NCBI GenBank assembly: GCA_018881555.1
Contig: JACAXG010000233.1
Span: forward strand, 710,787-774,786
DNA from: Amblyornis subalaris
Taxonomy: Eukaryota; Chordata; Aves; Passeriformes; Ptilonorhynchidae
Length of the DNA stretch: 64,000 nucleotides
Direction: 5' to 3'
Below are positions 37,221 through 50,917 of the stretch, in pieces. The position numbers and the translations under genes are program-made. The notes beneath the pieces were generated by a model. That model had not been told where the DNA came from and did not search any database. It saw only the letters and a list, made by a program, of their open reading frames with translations. Every line of letters begins with the position of its first letter. The stretch's first letter is position 1.

Positions 37221-40017
37221 TAATACATTGCCATTATTTAATCCTCCTGTATTTGTTATCCCCAGCGCTTTTGGGAGATGTCTGATTGCCTTCACTTCTC
37301 TGAAACAAAGTTGACACACGTAAGATACCTTTTTTTTTTTAATTGCCCTTCAGATATGTTACTGGAATGTGGTGGAGCTTTTCCAGAGCTGCTCTTGTAC
37401 ATATTCGGGCTGGAGCCCAAGCTGGGTGCGCTGTGGCCCGCTACTGAATACATGACATGTTCTCCAAAGACACTGTGTTCTGATGCATTTTTTTTGTTGC
37501 TATCAAGCTGGTACGGTGTGTACTGAGCCCGTTCCACTCCTGCATTTGTGTGTGTGCTAACCCAAACCCTTGACTTCGAAGATAATGTTTGCTAATAACA
37601 AAAAACAGCCGTCCTGTTCTAGAGAAAATAAGATGTATTGTAACATTTCAGGTTCAATTTGTTTTATTCACTGCAATAGGACTCATTATCTGAAGTATAT
37701 CTGTTCTCCCCAGATAAACTGAGGAGAAAATGGATGTTGTGGTTCCTAAAGGCAGGTCTTTCATCTACTCACCAGCAGATAATCTGTGGCACTCGCAGAG
37801 AAATCAGATGCTTACTCGATGCGGCCAAAAAAAAGTTATCTGAACAAATAATGGCAAGTTTTCCCATTCCAACACTAATCTTTTAGATTTTGATAAATCG
37901 AGTCAATAGGAAGGGTCATGTTACATTCCCATGGGAAAAAGCTTCGTGGAATTTTTCTCATATATAAATTTTTTTTCTGCACTAAGTTAGCCATTTTACC
38001 TTGTGGTAGATTCTGTTAATTAGAATTCATTAGAAAACTTAGTGTAAATTATAGATAACCAGTCATAACCACAAACAGGATTTTGGAGAGGAGGAGTTGA
38101 GGGACTCTGGGATGGAGGTACAACATACGCAGGTGCTTCTCTGTCCTTCAGCAGTAATATCTCTTCTTGTCCCTGTCCATCACTGCTGTGCTCTATGAAC
38201 CAGGCCACACAAAGTTAACTTTGGTCCCGAAATAGACAAGACTTCATAAATATTTCAGGAAATTTTATTTAATTGGATAATGCAGTTTTTACATTTTTCT
38301 ATCAAGAGCATTTTGCTTCAACATTTGAGAAAATACCATCTGTTGCTCATAGTTCATTTTGGAATGAGTGCCTGTGTACATAGACTTCTACAATTATTTT
38401 CTGTGAGTTTTGGGTTTTCCACATCTCAGTTAAAGGTTCCTTTTTTTGGCATTCAGGCTGCAGCTGCTCTGTGCTTCCAGAACATTCACCAGATGAGTGG
38501 TCGGCAACTTCTGTGTTTATCAGAACTAATGCAGTGTCCTTGTGTCCAAATATCTTTGAAGAATAAGATGGAATGTAGTGAAAAGAGATTTAATCTAAAC
38601 CCCATTTATTTGGTTTGTTTGCTATCAGCTCTCAGAAGGCTGTTTCTGATCTCCTTACAATTTCCATTTTATTCAGCTGAAGAGAACAGTTCTTGAAATT
38701 TCTTCATGGAGGTTTTTCAGGCCCAGGTTAATAGAATAAATGATACTTTTATTGCCAGTGACTAGTTCTGAAGAGTTGGTAGGTAAGAGGAAAACAAAAC
38801 CACTTTCTTATGTTTTCTAATATTTTAAAAGAACTTATCTCCTTTACTCTGCAAACCACTTCAAAGATCAAGAATGCAATTTTTCCTTTTAACATGTTTC
38901 TCACATCTTTGTTAATCTATTCTCTTTAATTTTCAAAATCTTTAACACCACTGGAAGAATGAATATAGTATATGTGCCGAGTGGTGTCATGAAGAGTTAC
39001 TTTTTTAACCATGCTGCTATGTCTTAATGTGTCATAAGAAATAAAAGCGTTGTCCATGATTTACCTTCAGCACTTGTATAAGATGATGGCTGTAAAGCAG
39101 CATACTCCTGCTCAGAGCAGTTTGGGAAGCTCATACCCTAACCCTGGTCAAGTATCTGCTGTCTGGGGCCTGACATTTTTTATCATGCACTGCTGGTGTT
39201 TAATACTGGACTATCATAAAAAGTTTTCTGTGTGCCCAATGTCACCTTCTGTATGAACACCAACAGGCTAAAGCAACTTTTTTATGTAATTACTGTTTTT
39301 AAACATGCCTAATATTGTCATGAGGCAGTCAAGAGGTTTTTTTTCTGTTTGATGCTGATTTTCTGTTATTGTGCTACCCATCTCAGTTTCCCCTTGCAGT
39401 GATTTTTGGTGTTTGAACAGAGCAGGAGTCTTGCATTGTGGAAGCAGGGGCAGGATGTGGCCTCAGCAGTGGCACCACTTCCCTTGTCTCCCTGGCATTC
39501 CCCAAATTGTAATGATGGATATGTCTGCTCTGCAAACCCCTTCTGACTTTCTTCATGCCTCCCACAGAAATTTCAAGAGCAGTTTTCACCCTAAGGGCAG
39601 GAATACAGAACCTTTTGGCTGCTGGGTAGAGAGACGCGCTGACTTTTCCCACTGACATCCTGTGCGTCATCAGGACTGGAAAATCTTCTGTTTGGATAGT
39701 ATGGAAGTTATGGAAACTCCATGCAGTCTTTTTTTGTATTGAGGACTGGGATTACACAGTCTTACGTGTGAAGTTTTTTCTCTTAGATAGTGTCAAAATT
39801 ATTCAGAGTGGTACTTTCAGTGGGAGACAACAGTTCCAAGGCATTGCTGGTTTTGCTCTGTCATGGCAGAGATGCTGAACCACAGGATCTGATCAGTGAG
39901 GAACCAAAACCTTCCTTCTGTGAAGCTGACAGCTTTAGTTAGGGTTTGGTATATATTCAGTTTGTTTTGCTACCTTCTCAACTGAAATTACTTAGACACT
40001 GAAGCTAGGTCTGCAAA

Positions 40018-40519
40018 ATCATAGAATTGCAGGATCATTTGCATTGGAAAAGCCATCAAGTCCAACCATTCCCCCGGCACTGCCAAGGCCACCACTGACC
40101 CATGTCTCCAAGTGCCACATCCACTTGGCTTTTAAAATCCCTCCTGGGTTGGGCACTCCCACTCTGGGCTGCTGTGCCTAGGCTGGGTAACCTTTCTATG
40201 CCTTTTATGAAAGAAATTTTCCCTAATATCCAATCTAAACCTCCCCTAGTACAGCTTGAGGGCATTCCCTCTCCTCCTGTCCCTGTTCCCTGGGAGCAGA
40301 GCCTGACCCCCCCCGGCTGCCCCCTCCTGTCAGGGAGTTGTGCAGAGCCAGAAGGTCCCCCCTGAGCCTCCTTTTCTCCAGGATGAGCCCCCCCAGCCCC
40401 CTCAGCCACTCCTGGTGCTCCAGCCCCTTCCCCAGCTCCGTTCCCTTACCTGGACGCTCTCCAGACCCTCAATGTCCTTCTTGTCCTGAGGGGCTCAGAA
40501 CTGTCCCCAGGACTGGAGT
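40018..40519 (-). repeat. CR1 subfamily B, about 500 bp, minus strand
   Basis: It begins aatcatagaattgcaggatc and carries the full set of B landmarks. The minus-strand frame at 40409-40056 (117 codons) covers [20 protein letters not shown], which is a shifted CR1 frame. It has a C-rich tract near 40310. Confidence 0.94.
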
Positions 40520-41189
40520 AATCTGTAGCACTGAGTGATTTTCTTGAATGATAGTAGGTGGTTCATAGGAAATACGCTAACAGATGTATATATACTTTTG
40601 CAGAGAGTGCCACAGTTGTTACTGCTAACCATAATACCAAGGGTGAAGAAAGTATTTGATAATATAGTCAGAGATGATGCTGGGGTTATAGGGAACTGGT
40701 GGATAAATGACATTCCTGTAACTGTGGTGTATTGTATGGAGGAAAGTTTGGGAGGTGTGAAGGAAGAATGTGAAGAAAACTGTTTGGTTTAAACTGCTAA
40801 TTGGTAGGGTTTTTTCTGGCCATTTGCAAGATGTAATGTTTTGCCATCTTACTCTTCTTCATGATAAAAATAAGGGTTTCTGTACTTCAATTAACACCAC
40901 ATAGGACAAAAAGAGTAAGAACCCATTCCAAAGAAGCATTAAAAATATGATAAGGATGCTTAAATCCAGAGTTAACTAGAAACTGAAACACAAAAATGAA
41001 TCCTATGTAGCGACTGTACCTTCCTACAAAATTGTTAGATTTGTTCCTTTTTGGAGAATGACTTACTTGCTTCAGAGAGGGTCATCAGAAATCATCTTTT
41101 AGGAGTATACTTTTAGGTCTACAGATTTCATTGAGTGCTATTTACATTAATGTATAAATGGGAAACTTTGTCGTATGTAAGACCTGCCA

Positions 41190-41525
41190 TGCTCCTGAAG
41201 GGAGCCTGTGAGAAAATGGAGAGGGACTTTTTACAAGAAAATGGAGTGACAGCACAAGGGGGAATGGCTTCACGCTGCTGGAGGGCGGGGTTAGATGGAA
41301 TCTTGGGAAGGAATTCTTGGCTGTGAGGGTGGTGAGCCCTGGCACAGGTTTCCCAGAGCAGCTGTGGCTGCCCCTGGATCCCTGGAAGTGTTCCAGGCCA
41401 GGTTGGACGGGGCTTGGAGCCACCTGGGCTAGCGGCAGGTGTCCCTACCTGTGGCAGGGGGTGGAATGGGGGTCTCTAAGGTCCTTCCAACCCAAACCGT
41501 CCTGTGATGGTTATCATTCCATGAT
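41190..41525 (+). repeat. CR1 subfamily A, plus strand
   Basis: Order: 'gagaaaatggagagggactt', 'gcacaagggggaatggcttc', 'gttagatggaatcttgggaa', 'cccctggatccctggaagtg', 'gtccttccaacccaaaccgt', tail tcctgtgatgg then a second decayed octamer. The 5' edge is uncertain by about 20 bp. Confidence 0.92.
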
Positions 41526-42281
41526 AGTTATCAAGGTTTCGGTTCCTGCAGCAGTAATTGCTGTGTAACTTCTCCAAACAGTTTTGCTGGTGACATTTTG
41601 CATCTAAGCTGAATGTGTAGGCCTGGAATCAGAAAGTTTTTCACTTGAGGAATGCCTTTAAAGTCCTTGAACTCTTCCCAAGGTAGATTGGTTCTTCTGT
41701 TAATTAAAGCCTGTATCATGATGATCTATTTACCTTTGTATGGTGGAGTTAGGGTTGCGTATGGGACTTGTCCTTTCCTGTTTTACCAGTCAAACTAAAC
41801 AAAATCTTCCCATACCTCTAGGGAATACTGCTTAGTTTCAAGGAGAAATGAAGAAATCTTCATTTCCTTTCAACACCAAGAAAACCTCATTAGTATTTCA
41901 AGCATAATATGACAAAATACAAATTCACAGTTTTAATTTTAATTTTCTTAGTAGAAATGTTGTCTTCTTCCTAGTAGCAGTGGCTTCCCATGTTTTGTGG
42001 GATCTTAGACAATGATTGGATTCAGTTCTACTAAATACTATTTGCATTTTGTTGTCATGCTGCATGTGGTTTGGAAATACTGTCTGGAGAGTGTTTGAGT
42101 TCCTAGCTGGTGACCGTCAGGTATTTTGGGCATTGTGGTGGGTCCCCTTATGCTGGAGCTTCGTGGTGGGCTTAGACCAGCCTCTGAAGCTTGACCTTGA
42201 GTAGATGTCTTCCAGAGTCACTTACTTTTTTCTAAGCTAGTTGGGGTGAAAATCATATTTGTTGTTTATTTTATTCATGGG

Positions 42282-42380
42282 GAGGCTTGAACCATCCTGG
42301 TCTAGTGAAGGGTGTCCCTGCCGATGAAACGAGATGAGCTTTAAGGTCTGTTCCAAACCAAACTGTTCTGGCATTCTGAG
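42282..42380 (+). repeat. CR1 subfamily A 3' tip
   Basis: Plus strand: 'ggaggcttgaaccatcctgg', 'gggtgtccctgccgatgaaa', 'ctttaaggtctgttccaaac', tail ctggcattctgag. About 100 bp. Confidence 0.82.
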
Positions 42381-44416
42381 AATTGTAAAATCCTCAGTAA
42401 ATAAGTAAAATGGACACAGGGCTGTGAGAGTGAAGCATCATCAAGAATCAGTAAAGCACTGAGGGAATCTGGGCCATTTTCTAGTAAATTTTGATTGATT
42501 CTGGAGCCTGACTCTGAAGGAAGTAGAGGATATGTTGAAATATTTCAAAGTGAAGTGTTTTAGGATTGGCATTTCAAAGACAGCAAGGGCATGGATGGAG
42601 GAAGAGACGAGGGTGAAGGAGTGACCAGGAGATGAGTTGTGGATTAGCTGTATGTCAGCTGAATAATAAACACAGTATGGTGAAGTCACATAAAAAGTAC
42701 TTATGAATGAAGCATCTGCCCCTTCCCTGGGATATGTTTGTGTCCTCAGAAATAGCTTTGTATTTCCTGGGCCAGTGGCTAGTCAAGCAAACAGGGTTTC
42801 AGAGCATCAGAGCCGTTGGGTTTGGTACCTCTGCAGGTGCCCTGTGATTGTTTTCCCTCAAAGCAGACTGCTCCTGGGCCTTTTCCTCTGGGACAGGACA
42901 CACACCATGGCATTTCCTGCAGTGTAGCCTTGTCACAGGCTGTGGGGGGTGTTGGCATCAGGATGTGGGCTGAAAATGCCGTGTTCCTTATGGCAAATGT
43001 GTTTCTGCTTGGGCTGGCTCGGCGTGGCTGAAAACCTGCGCTTTCAGCTTGCTCAGTGACGCGGGGAGGCAGAGAAGGAGTGTCAGGATGGACAGTTTAT
43101 TTAGCAAGGTGTCTGGCAACAAACTTTGCTCTGGAGTGACAGCTCAGCTTTCATTTCTAAGCAGTGATCAGAGATGCCAGGGTTAATTTTTGACGTTATA
43201 ATCACTGCAAGCCCTGCATTTTTTCACTTAGTACCTACTTTACCAAAAGTTGTCCAACTTTGACATAGAACAGCCAAAGAGTATTGCCAGTAAAAGAGAT
43301 GAAGATAAGATTCTGGTCACCAAAGGCTTGGCTTTGAAGTTCCTTTGCTCACTGAGGGTAAGAACAGCTTTCTTGTGAGCTTCCTTCATTCCCCTCCACT
43401 CTTCCACTCCTTTGGCAGAGCGAGTTTATTTTGTTGAAGGTTTTATTTTCTGCTGAAAATGCAGGAAATTCAGACAGCTCTCTTGGAAGCTTCCCAAAGC
43501 TAATACAAACAAGATACATATGCTTCTCTTAAACTAACTAAAAATAAAGTAAATTATTTGAAACTATTTAACTGTAGATATTCCCCTGTAAAGACGAAAG
43601 GGAAGTTTACATCGATATAATTGTGGATGCTGTTACATTATGTTATCAAGGTGAAATTCCCTGGAGTTTCACTTGTCTATTCCTCACAAAAGAGTGAGGA
43701 ATGCCACCCTGGAGTCTGAAACAGCTTTGTTACCGGCAGAAGAACTAACTAATGAATGTCCCAAAATATAATTAATTGAAGTACTCTTTAGCATGTACAA
43801 AGACAGATGATAAAAAAATGTGATGTGAAATGAGCTGTCTCTTCAACTATACTTTCTATGGATGTAGCTTATGGATCTGGAAGAGTTTACCAAATTTTTC
43901 CTGCTGATTTCTCCCTGGTAAAAAGAATGGCAGGAGCTGAGTGTCTAGGCTTAATTTGACATTCTTAGTATTTTTAATATCTGTTAATTGTGTGGGGTGT
44001 GTATCCTTTTTTCTTTTCACTGCTGACAAAATTGCCTTTATAGTCATTTCTGCGTCATGAAGGAAGTAGTTGTTTATGACTATAATTTTTTATGATTTAT
44101 GTTCACAAATTGTTGAATCTCACTGAAAATATTACAGATGAAGAGTTATAGTGAGTCATCGTGGACAGAGGCTCAGAATGGAGAAAAGCCGTAATTACAG
44201 TTGCCTGTGCAACCTCCACCCTCACCTTTTCTCTGTCTGTTCCTACATCCGTATGATAACCTTCAGCCTCAGCTCTGAAGGTGATGGGTGGTCCCCACTG
44301 CATGGATGCAGCGACACAGACATGGCGCAGCCCTCCCCGACACACCGAGTGCTGTACCCAGTGCTTGCTGCACCTTCCTGTGACTCCTCTTCCTCCTTCC
44401 TACCTGGCGGGGACTG

Positions 44417-44938
44417 GAGTACTGGGTCCCACCTGCAGAGCTGCTCCAGCCCTGGGGAACAACAGCAGAAGGACGTGGAGCTGCTGGAGCCAGTCTAGAG
44501 GAGGCCACGGAGATGCTGCCAGGGCTGGAGCCCCTCTGCTCTGGAGCCAGGCTGGGAGAGCTGGGGGTGCTCACCTGCAGAAGGGAAGGATCCAGGGAGA
44601 CGTGAGAGCCCCTGCCAGTGCCTAAAGGGGCTCCAGGAGAGCTGGAGAGGGACTTGGGACAAGGGATGGAGGGACAGGACAAGGGGGAATGGCTTTCCAG
44701 TGCCAGAGGGCAGGGTTAGATGGGATATTGGGAAGGAATTCCTGGCTGTGAGGGTGGTGAGGCCCTGGCACAGGTTGCCCGGAGAAGCTGTGGCTGCTCC
44801 ATCCCTGGAAGTGTCCAAGGGCAGGTTGGACAGGGCTTGGAGCAACCTGGGATAGTGGAAGATGTCCCTGCCCATGGCAGGGGTTGGAACTGGATGATCT
44901 TTAAGGTCCCTTCCAACCCAAACCATTCCGTGATTCTC
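44417..44938 (+). repeat. CR1 subfamily A, about 520 bp, well preserved
   Basis: From 'cagagctgctccagccctgg' and 'cagaaggacgtggagctgct' through 'gacaagggggaatggctttc', 'ctgcccatggcaggggttgg' and 'gtcccttccaacccaaacca' to the tail ttccgtgattctctg. It is colinear with and close to the 3.7- and 15.8-kb copies. The coding strand retains the KDVELLEPV motif, then an in-frame stop. Confidence 0.94.
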
Positions 44939-45853
44939 TGACTTGCAGAGAGAGGCAAAGGGACCAGATTAAGGGGTCCCTCAGAACTTAGGTGGGAGAG
45001 TGGTGAGTTTGAGATAATTTTCCTGCTGTGGATTGTGGAGTTCCTGGGAAGGAAACTATTGCAGCATGTCCAGCTGTTTTAAGTAGCTTCTTCACAACGT
45101 TTGCACACTGTGTGCACTCCTTGCTCCACTGGAGAGGGACCTGCAGTGTCAGTTAGAGTGAGCTAAAGCCACCAAGCTTCAACACAAACAACTTGCACTT
45201 TTGAGAATTCAAATGTCAAAGTGTCCTATTACTGGCAGTACGTTCTCACTCACTAAAAGCCATTCATTGTCATAAGCAGTTAAGTTCAGAATTGTGTTTG
45301 GACATGTTTTTTTTGTCAGCCAGCATTTCCATCATGTATTTCTTTAGCAATTACATGTGACACTTCCACTTTATTTCATCAGGTTTCTTTGAATTAAGAC
45401 TTCAGCACAGCGTGCCTTTTCCTGTTGTTTTCTTTTACCCTATTGACATTGTGCAGTTGTAGCATACTCCCTTACCAATCTCTGCTCAGGTTTTGGTTTT
45501 TTTAGGCAGATAAGCTTCTTCCTGCTTATTGTATAATTAGCAGTTATTTAGCTGAAAGCATCATTTGGCTGGAAAATTGCTGTGATGTGAATGCAATGTG
45601 AGAAATGGGGCTTTTTTCAGTAGTCAGCAGTGACCTGGATGTCTGTACTCATGGTCGTATGGTGGATAATACTATTCATACGGACTTTGCCATGAAGGAA
45701 AAGTTGCTCTGTTAGGTCTCCAACTTGTAAAAAAGTTGGAAAGTAGACGTGTTTAGGCTTACAATTATTTGTTGCTTTGGATTAGAGGTTGCTGTACATC
45801 CAGATAAAAGGAGGGAAAAACAAATTGTTGCATTTAGTTAATTCTAGATTGCA

Positions 45854-45890
45854 ATAAATAAATATATAATCATATATATAATATATAATC
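45854..45890. repeat. TA-rich microsatellite
   Basis: Interrupted ATATAATC/TATATA units. No flanking repeat is recognised except a CR1 60 bp downstream. Confidence 0.7.
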
Positions 45891-45948
45891 TGAAGTATGT
45901 AGTTGTTGTGTGGACATGAGACTTAAGTTTGTTCACTAGTGCTTTTTG

Positions 45949-46136
45949 GAATCATGGAGTAGAATCCCAGAATGGTTTGGTTTAGAAGAGACCTTAAAGC
46001 TCATTCAGTCCCACCGCCTACCATGGGCAGGGACACCTTCCGCTATGCCAGGTTGCTCCAAGCCCTGTCCAATCTGGCCTTGGACACTTCCAGGGATGGG
46101 GCAGCCACAGCTTCTCTGGGCAACCTGTGCCAGCTG
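45949..46136 (-). repeat. CR1 subfamily A 3' end, minus strand
   Basis: It starts ggaatcatggagtagaatcc (two decayed octamers), then 'ccatgggcagggacaccttc', 'cttggacacttccagggatg' and 'cacagcttctctgggcaacc'. It ends abruptly at 'ctgtgccagctg'. 5'-truncated. Confidence 0.92.
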
Positions 46137-49100
46137 TAGCTGAGTGTGAAGTGTATCTTTCTGGGTTAATGATCAAGAATGCACAATACCGTTAAGAAAT
46201 CCATCACCATTCATGCTGTGAAATACCCTGAGTACCACTCTGAAAAAGGGCAGTGCTTGACTTTTAGCCTGGACCCAGGACTGAGGGTCAGAAGGTGGAC
46301 CAGGCTAATCAAGGGGCTAATTTCATCATGGAAGAGAGACTCATGTCTACCCTTGCTTATTGATGCCATTTCTTAGCATCACAAGTCACTGAAATTCTGA
46401 TTTTCAACCAAGTATTGTTTTCCATATAAACTGACTTTGGAGAAAAGGAAGCAGAAAGCTGAATAATTTTGTTTCTGTTTATATTAGACAGTACAAACCA
46501 CGAGGAATGGTTATGCAACATTAAGCTGAATAACACAAGGACATGCCTCCCTTTATCTCCACAGAATTGCTAACATTTAGAGGCTGGAGATGTGCATTCA
46601 TTCATAATAGAACTTTTTTAATCAGTTTTTTAATCTTTACAATAATTAAAATAAATTTAATGTGCAATTTAATTAAAGGTATGAGCACTCAGAATGAACC
46701 AGAAGATGGTGACCATAAATTAAACAGGTTTTTGGTGACACTGAGTTTTTGCATCCTCTACTGACAGTGATCTGTTTTTTGATGGGTAAATATGTCTCTA
46801 AGGAACCGAACTGTGAGCACATGCCTGGAGTTTGGTGGTTCAGCTGCTTGACTTGTCTTGATATTTAAAAGCCAGATACTTTTCAAGGGGTTTTACACAT
46901 CAGGATGTAAGTACTGAATTCTGTGGAAGACCTTGCCGGGGAGGATACCACACTAATTATTAATTGTATTGCAGTAAGGAAAGCAACAGTATTCCAGGAT
47001 GGTCAGATCCAAGAACATCCAGCTCTGCCCAACATTTGCCTTGGATTTGAACTTTTGTGTGTTCCTTGATAGTGTTTATCAAACTCAAATTGCTTTTCCC
47101 CAGATAATGTTCTCATTCATCATGTTTTCCCCTGCATCCTCTCAGTGTATTTCCATTCTCTTTTCTCTGGCATGATTGCTTGTTTTTTCCTTTTTCTTTT
47201 AACAAAAGACTATCCACAAGTGTACCTGGCTCTGTTGTAGTTGTCGCTGCCTGGTTTATTCCTTGTGCAGCTACAGGACCAAACATCTGTCTATTTTGCT
47301 GTAAAAATTAGAATCTTTGCAGAAAAGGACCACATTTAATTTCTCTCCTGAGAAGAAATGTGTGGTCACTACCTAGGATTACCCACAATAACATGAGTGC
47401 TGTGTCTACATTCTCATCTCTTCTGCAGGCATGATTTCAGTCTCTCAGAGTTGGTACCAAGCTTTTTGCTTCCATCTTTCTTTTTAGTGATGGTTATAAT
47501 TATTTCTATGGGAATAAACAAAAAAAAAAAGGTAGGAGAGGACTAGTACACATCAGTGTTGATGGAGGCATTGTCTGAACCCTGTTTAGTAAAGGAATAC
47601 TCTAATAATTTTAAATGTGAGTGCCACATTGAATTTGTCAATTGTAAACAGTAGGAAAATGCTGTTACTTTTAACTCTTCTCATTTCAATTTACTGTGTA
47701 ATAGATTGAAACATGTCTATGTTTCACAAATCAATATCTGACTTTTCATATAACAGCTAATCCAGTAAAAAAAAAAAGTCTTACAAAGCTGCTGAGGGTG
47801 ATGTGTTAGTTCTTGTCTTGGCCACCCACAGTCAGCATTTCAGCTGTGTTCAGCTGCTCTGAAAGTAATACACAGGGTGATAAACTTCAACAACAAAATG
47901 TTTTTGTAACTTTATTTATACCTGTCTTGATACCGTGTCTGGATGCAGAGGGGCCGCAGCTTGACACTCATGATACAGAGCAACAAAACTACATGGTGTT
48001 TAATCAGCATTTCTCCACTGTCTTGTCCAAATGCTGGTCTTGGATTTATGCTTGTTTTTTCCTTTGTTTCGAAAACTTTTAAACCTTTAGAAATGATTCA
48101 GTCTCTAATTATAGGAGGAGACAGTTCTCCTGATAATATATGTGCAATACAGGGATTCAGTGCCACTTTTCTGTCTTTTATGGAGATGATTCTTCCTATA
48201 AATTCTTTTTTGTATAGTCAGTTGTGGGTAGAAATCTTCACTATATCTCCCGGCTTTCTTCATGGGTGTCCCAGATTCTTCACCTGGGACATGGCAGCTG
48301 AAAAACAGATGGTTGGTTCTGTCCATCAGCTCCTAAAAACTTCAATTACTGTGCAATAGCCTCTGCACTTTTCATTGTTTAAAGCTGACCATTAGCAGAG
48401 TCTCCAGCCTGTTGTAAGATGGTTAGCAATGCTTTCCTTTTCAACCAGCTGTGTGTGTGGAGTTTAAGGTGAACACATTTTATTAAAAAGCATTTAGTTT
48501 TTGAAAAGTAGTTGTGTGGTTTGTTATCTTTCTGGTAACTGCATAGATCTCATTTGATTCTGAATCATAGTATTTCTGTGAAAGTCATGTAATCTGTATT
48601 TTAGGATAGTGTCTTGGTCACCAGCTCACCCTGCTGCATTGGGAAGAGAATTTTGCCAGTGCTCAGAGCTTTTAAAAATACACCCTAATACAGCATGTTC
48701 TGAAATAAATCTGAGTTGATAGGCAAGCACCACTCCCCAGTTGAGTTAGACAGGTCTGGATTTTTCTTCAGATCTCAGGTGAAGCAGTTACTTCTGTTTT
48801 CGGTTAATATTTTCCCTTATATACAATTCACAACATCTACCTGAGATGCTGTTTTGTAGCACAATAACTAGGAAACTGCAGGCAGAGGAACCACCTGTGT
48901 TTTGAAAGTAAAGACTATTTCTGTCATAGAAGAATGTGATCCCATTGACAGTAATCAGCTTTGTAAGCGTTTCTGCCATCATTGTTAGCTACACTACAAT
49001 GCTAATTTAGGTGGCAAAGTCATTAAAAAATAGGAGATACATTCAGAAAAAATCTGTAACCTCCACGGTAAGGCATTGTTGCTAAAGAAGGAATTTAATT

Positions 49101-49316
49101 GGAGTGCATGCACCAGATATTCTTCTTAAAGCAAGAGTTTCAAAAGGCTTCCATCACTAAGTCTCCCTTGTACATGCAGAAGACAAGTGTTGTGGATAAC
49201 CAGACTGAAGTGTGGGAGTGAGGATGGGCTCTCCCTTTTCGTAGTCCTCAGCATCACAAAAGTGGTGGAGGAGCAGGTTAAGGGAATGGTGCTGCCTCCT
49301 GGAGGGCCACACTTAA

Positions 49317-49614
49317 GGAGAGGAACTTGGGACAAGGGATGGAGGGACAGGACAAGGGGGAATGGCTTCCCAGTGCCAGAGGGCAGGGTTAGATGGGATA
49401 TTGGGAAGGAATTCCTGGCTGTGAGGGTGGTGAGGCCCTGGCACAGGTTGTCCAGAGAAGCTGTGGCTGCCCCTGGATCCCTGGAAGTGTCCAAGGGCAG
49501 GTTGGATGGGCTGGAGCAAGCTGCGCTAGTGGCAGGTGTCCCTGCCCATGGCAGAGGATGGAACAGGATGTTTTAAGGTCCCTTCCAACCCAAACCACTG
49601 TGGGATTCTGTGAT
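49317..49614 (+). repeat. CR1 subfamily A, about 298 bp
   Basis: Plus strand from 'cttgggacaagggatggagg' to the tail tgggattctgtgatc, with all A landmarks. The frame 49187-49576 reads through it in the CR1 coding phase (DKGWRDRTRGNGFPVPEGR), the same C-terminal block as at 15.8 kb. Confidence 0.94.
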
Positions 49615-50917
49615 CTGCACTTCCAGGAAGAAATGCACCTTTACTTTGCATTGAAAGCAGCCAGAGCAAAGTGGTAGTGAAGAATTTTGCTGTCTTTATG
49701 GGTCTAAATAGGATAATGAAAATTCCTGTGCTCTCTCCTCTCTTGGTAAGAGCATACATCTGCCACATGACAATTCCTACAGTGCTACTTTATAGTAGAA
49801 AATAACTATGTACAGATTGAGTGACAGCCCAACAAAATGCCATTGTAAGTACTGCCTTGTTTTGAAGAGTTTAAGTGCCTTCTGATAACTCAGAAAATGA
49901 GCTTTGTGGGCAGTTGGCGAAAGGAAATGTCGGTGGTTTCATTGTTCATACCCAACAGAAAAGCTCAAGCTGGTTTGGTATGACTCACATTCTTGCCAGA
50001 CCTGTGAAGTCTCACAGTGCAGTGTTTGATGTGAGGGAGAGACCTAGAGACACAAACAAGGTAGAATTGCCTTTTTTCACCTATTCCGACGGAGGACAGG
50101 CAGCTCTCCAGTCTGAAAAACATATTGGAGATATCCTGATGTGGAGCTCAAGGAGAGAAATCCAGAGGCTTGGCAGGAGTTCACACACCAGCTTGTTCAG
50201 CTTAGGCAGTTTGAGTTTCAGAATCATCGGGAATGATTTGTCAAAGGCACTGACAAGATGAAAAGCTCTACAGGTTTATCTCAGTGTTAAGGCTAAGTGC
50301 ACTACTAAAGGAGATTCCTTTTTTCACTTATTACTATTGTTCTTCAATGCCAAGAAAGTAATTTTTAAAAAAAGGTCAAAGGGGAAATGTCTGGTAACAG
50401 TGACTGATGTTCAAAGTGAAGTGGTGTTTGATCCAATCAGTTTTCCTTCTCCTGCCTTTGCTTTTCTCTTTCACCTGCCATTTTTTATTTCTCTCATATT
50501 TTTTCTCTCTTTTCTCTGTCCCTCCTTCCCTGAGTAGGGGCTCAACAGAAAATGTAATAAATTAAATATATGCTGAAGTGCTTTTACTTAGAATAGGAAG
50601 GGTTGAAAATACTGTGTTCACTTAACCATTAGTGAATTTGGCTGATTACAATACAGTGATGCTTTATGTCATGAGGAGATGGCTCCTGTTGGAAGAATCA
50701 AGCTATGAGGCTGAATACCAGTGTGATTTCAATTAAAATTTTGGTGATTACAGGAGAAAACAGTGTCCTTTCCAGACACGGGGATGCCAGATTTGCTCAC
50801 CATAGAGACATTAACCGGTTAATAGCTCTATTAGTAATAATTGCCTGTGCGCTGCCTTTATTACTGAGTATTTTACAATGGAAAAGGGCACACTAACCTT
50901 TTACTCCTGTCTTAAAG

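Larger units (their letters stand above)
28239..50917 (+). other. DYM: DYM intron between exons 1 and 2 of the window (22.7 kb)
   Basis: This intron is bounded by gtgagt at 28239 and cttaaag at 50911-50917. It contains about nine CR1 fragments between 32.5 and 49.6 kb. The stretches 28239-32532, 32656-35725, 36233-37166, 37221-40017, 40520-41189, 41526-42281, 42381-44416, 44939-45948, 46137-49316 and 49615-50890 carry no recognisable gene. The first 4.3 kb is repeat-poor apart from TA/TG-rich microsatellite-like tracts near 29.1 and 31.55 kb. Confidence 0.93.

Noticed and set aside
38280..38696. 138-codon plus-strand open frame
   Set aside because: Hydrophobic, low-complexity composition from T-rich DNA, with no recognised domain and no splice context.
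47943..48359. 138-codon plus-strand open frame
   Set aside because: Overlaps an antisense frame of similar quality, no domain is recognised, and it is consistent with chance.
49875..50261. 128-codon plus-strand open frame 650 bp before a DYM exon
   Set aside because: It is not joined to the exon in frame by any good splice pair and has no match to dymeclin or any family I know.
50705..50896. Open frame ending just before the 50918 exon, with a hydrophobic stretch (LIALLVIIACALPLLL)
   Set aside because: It ends at a stop before the exon and lies over the branch point; the apparent membrane segment is read from AT-rich intron DNA.
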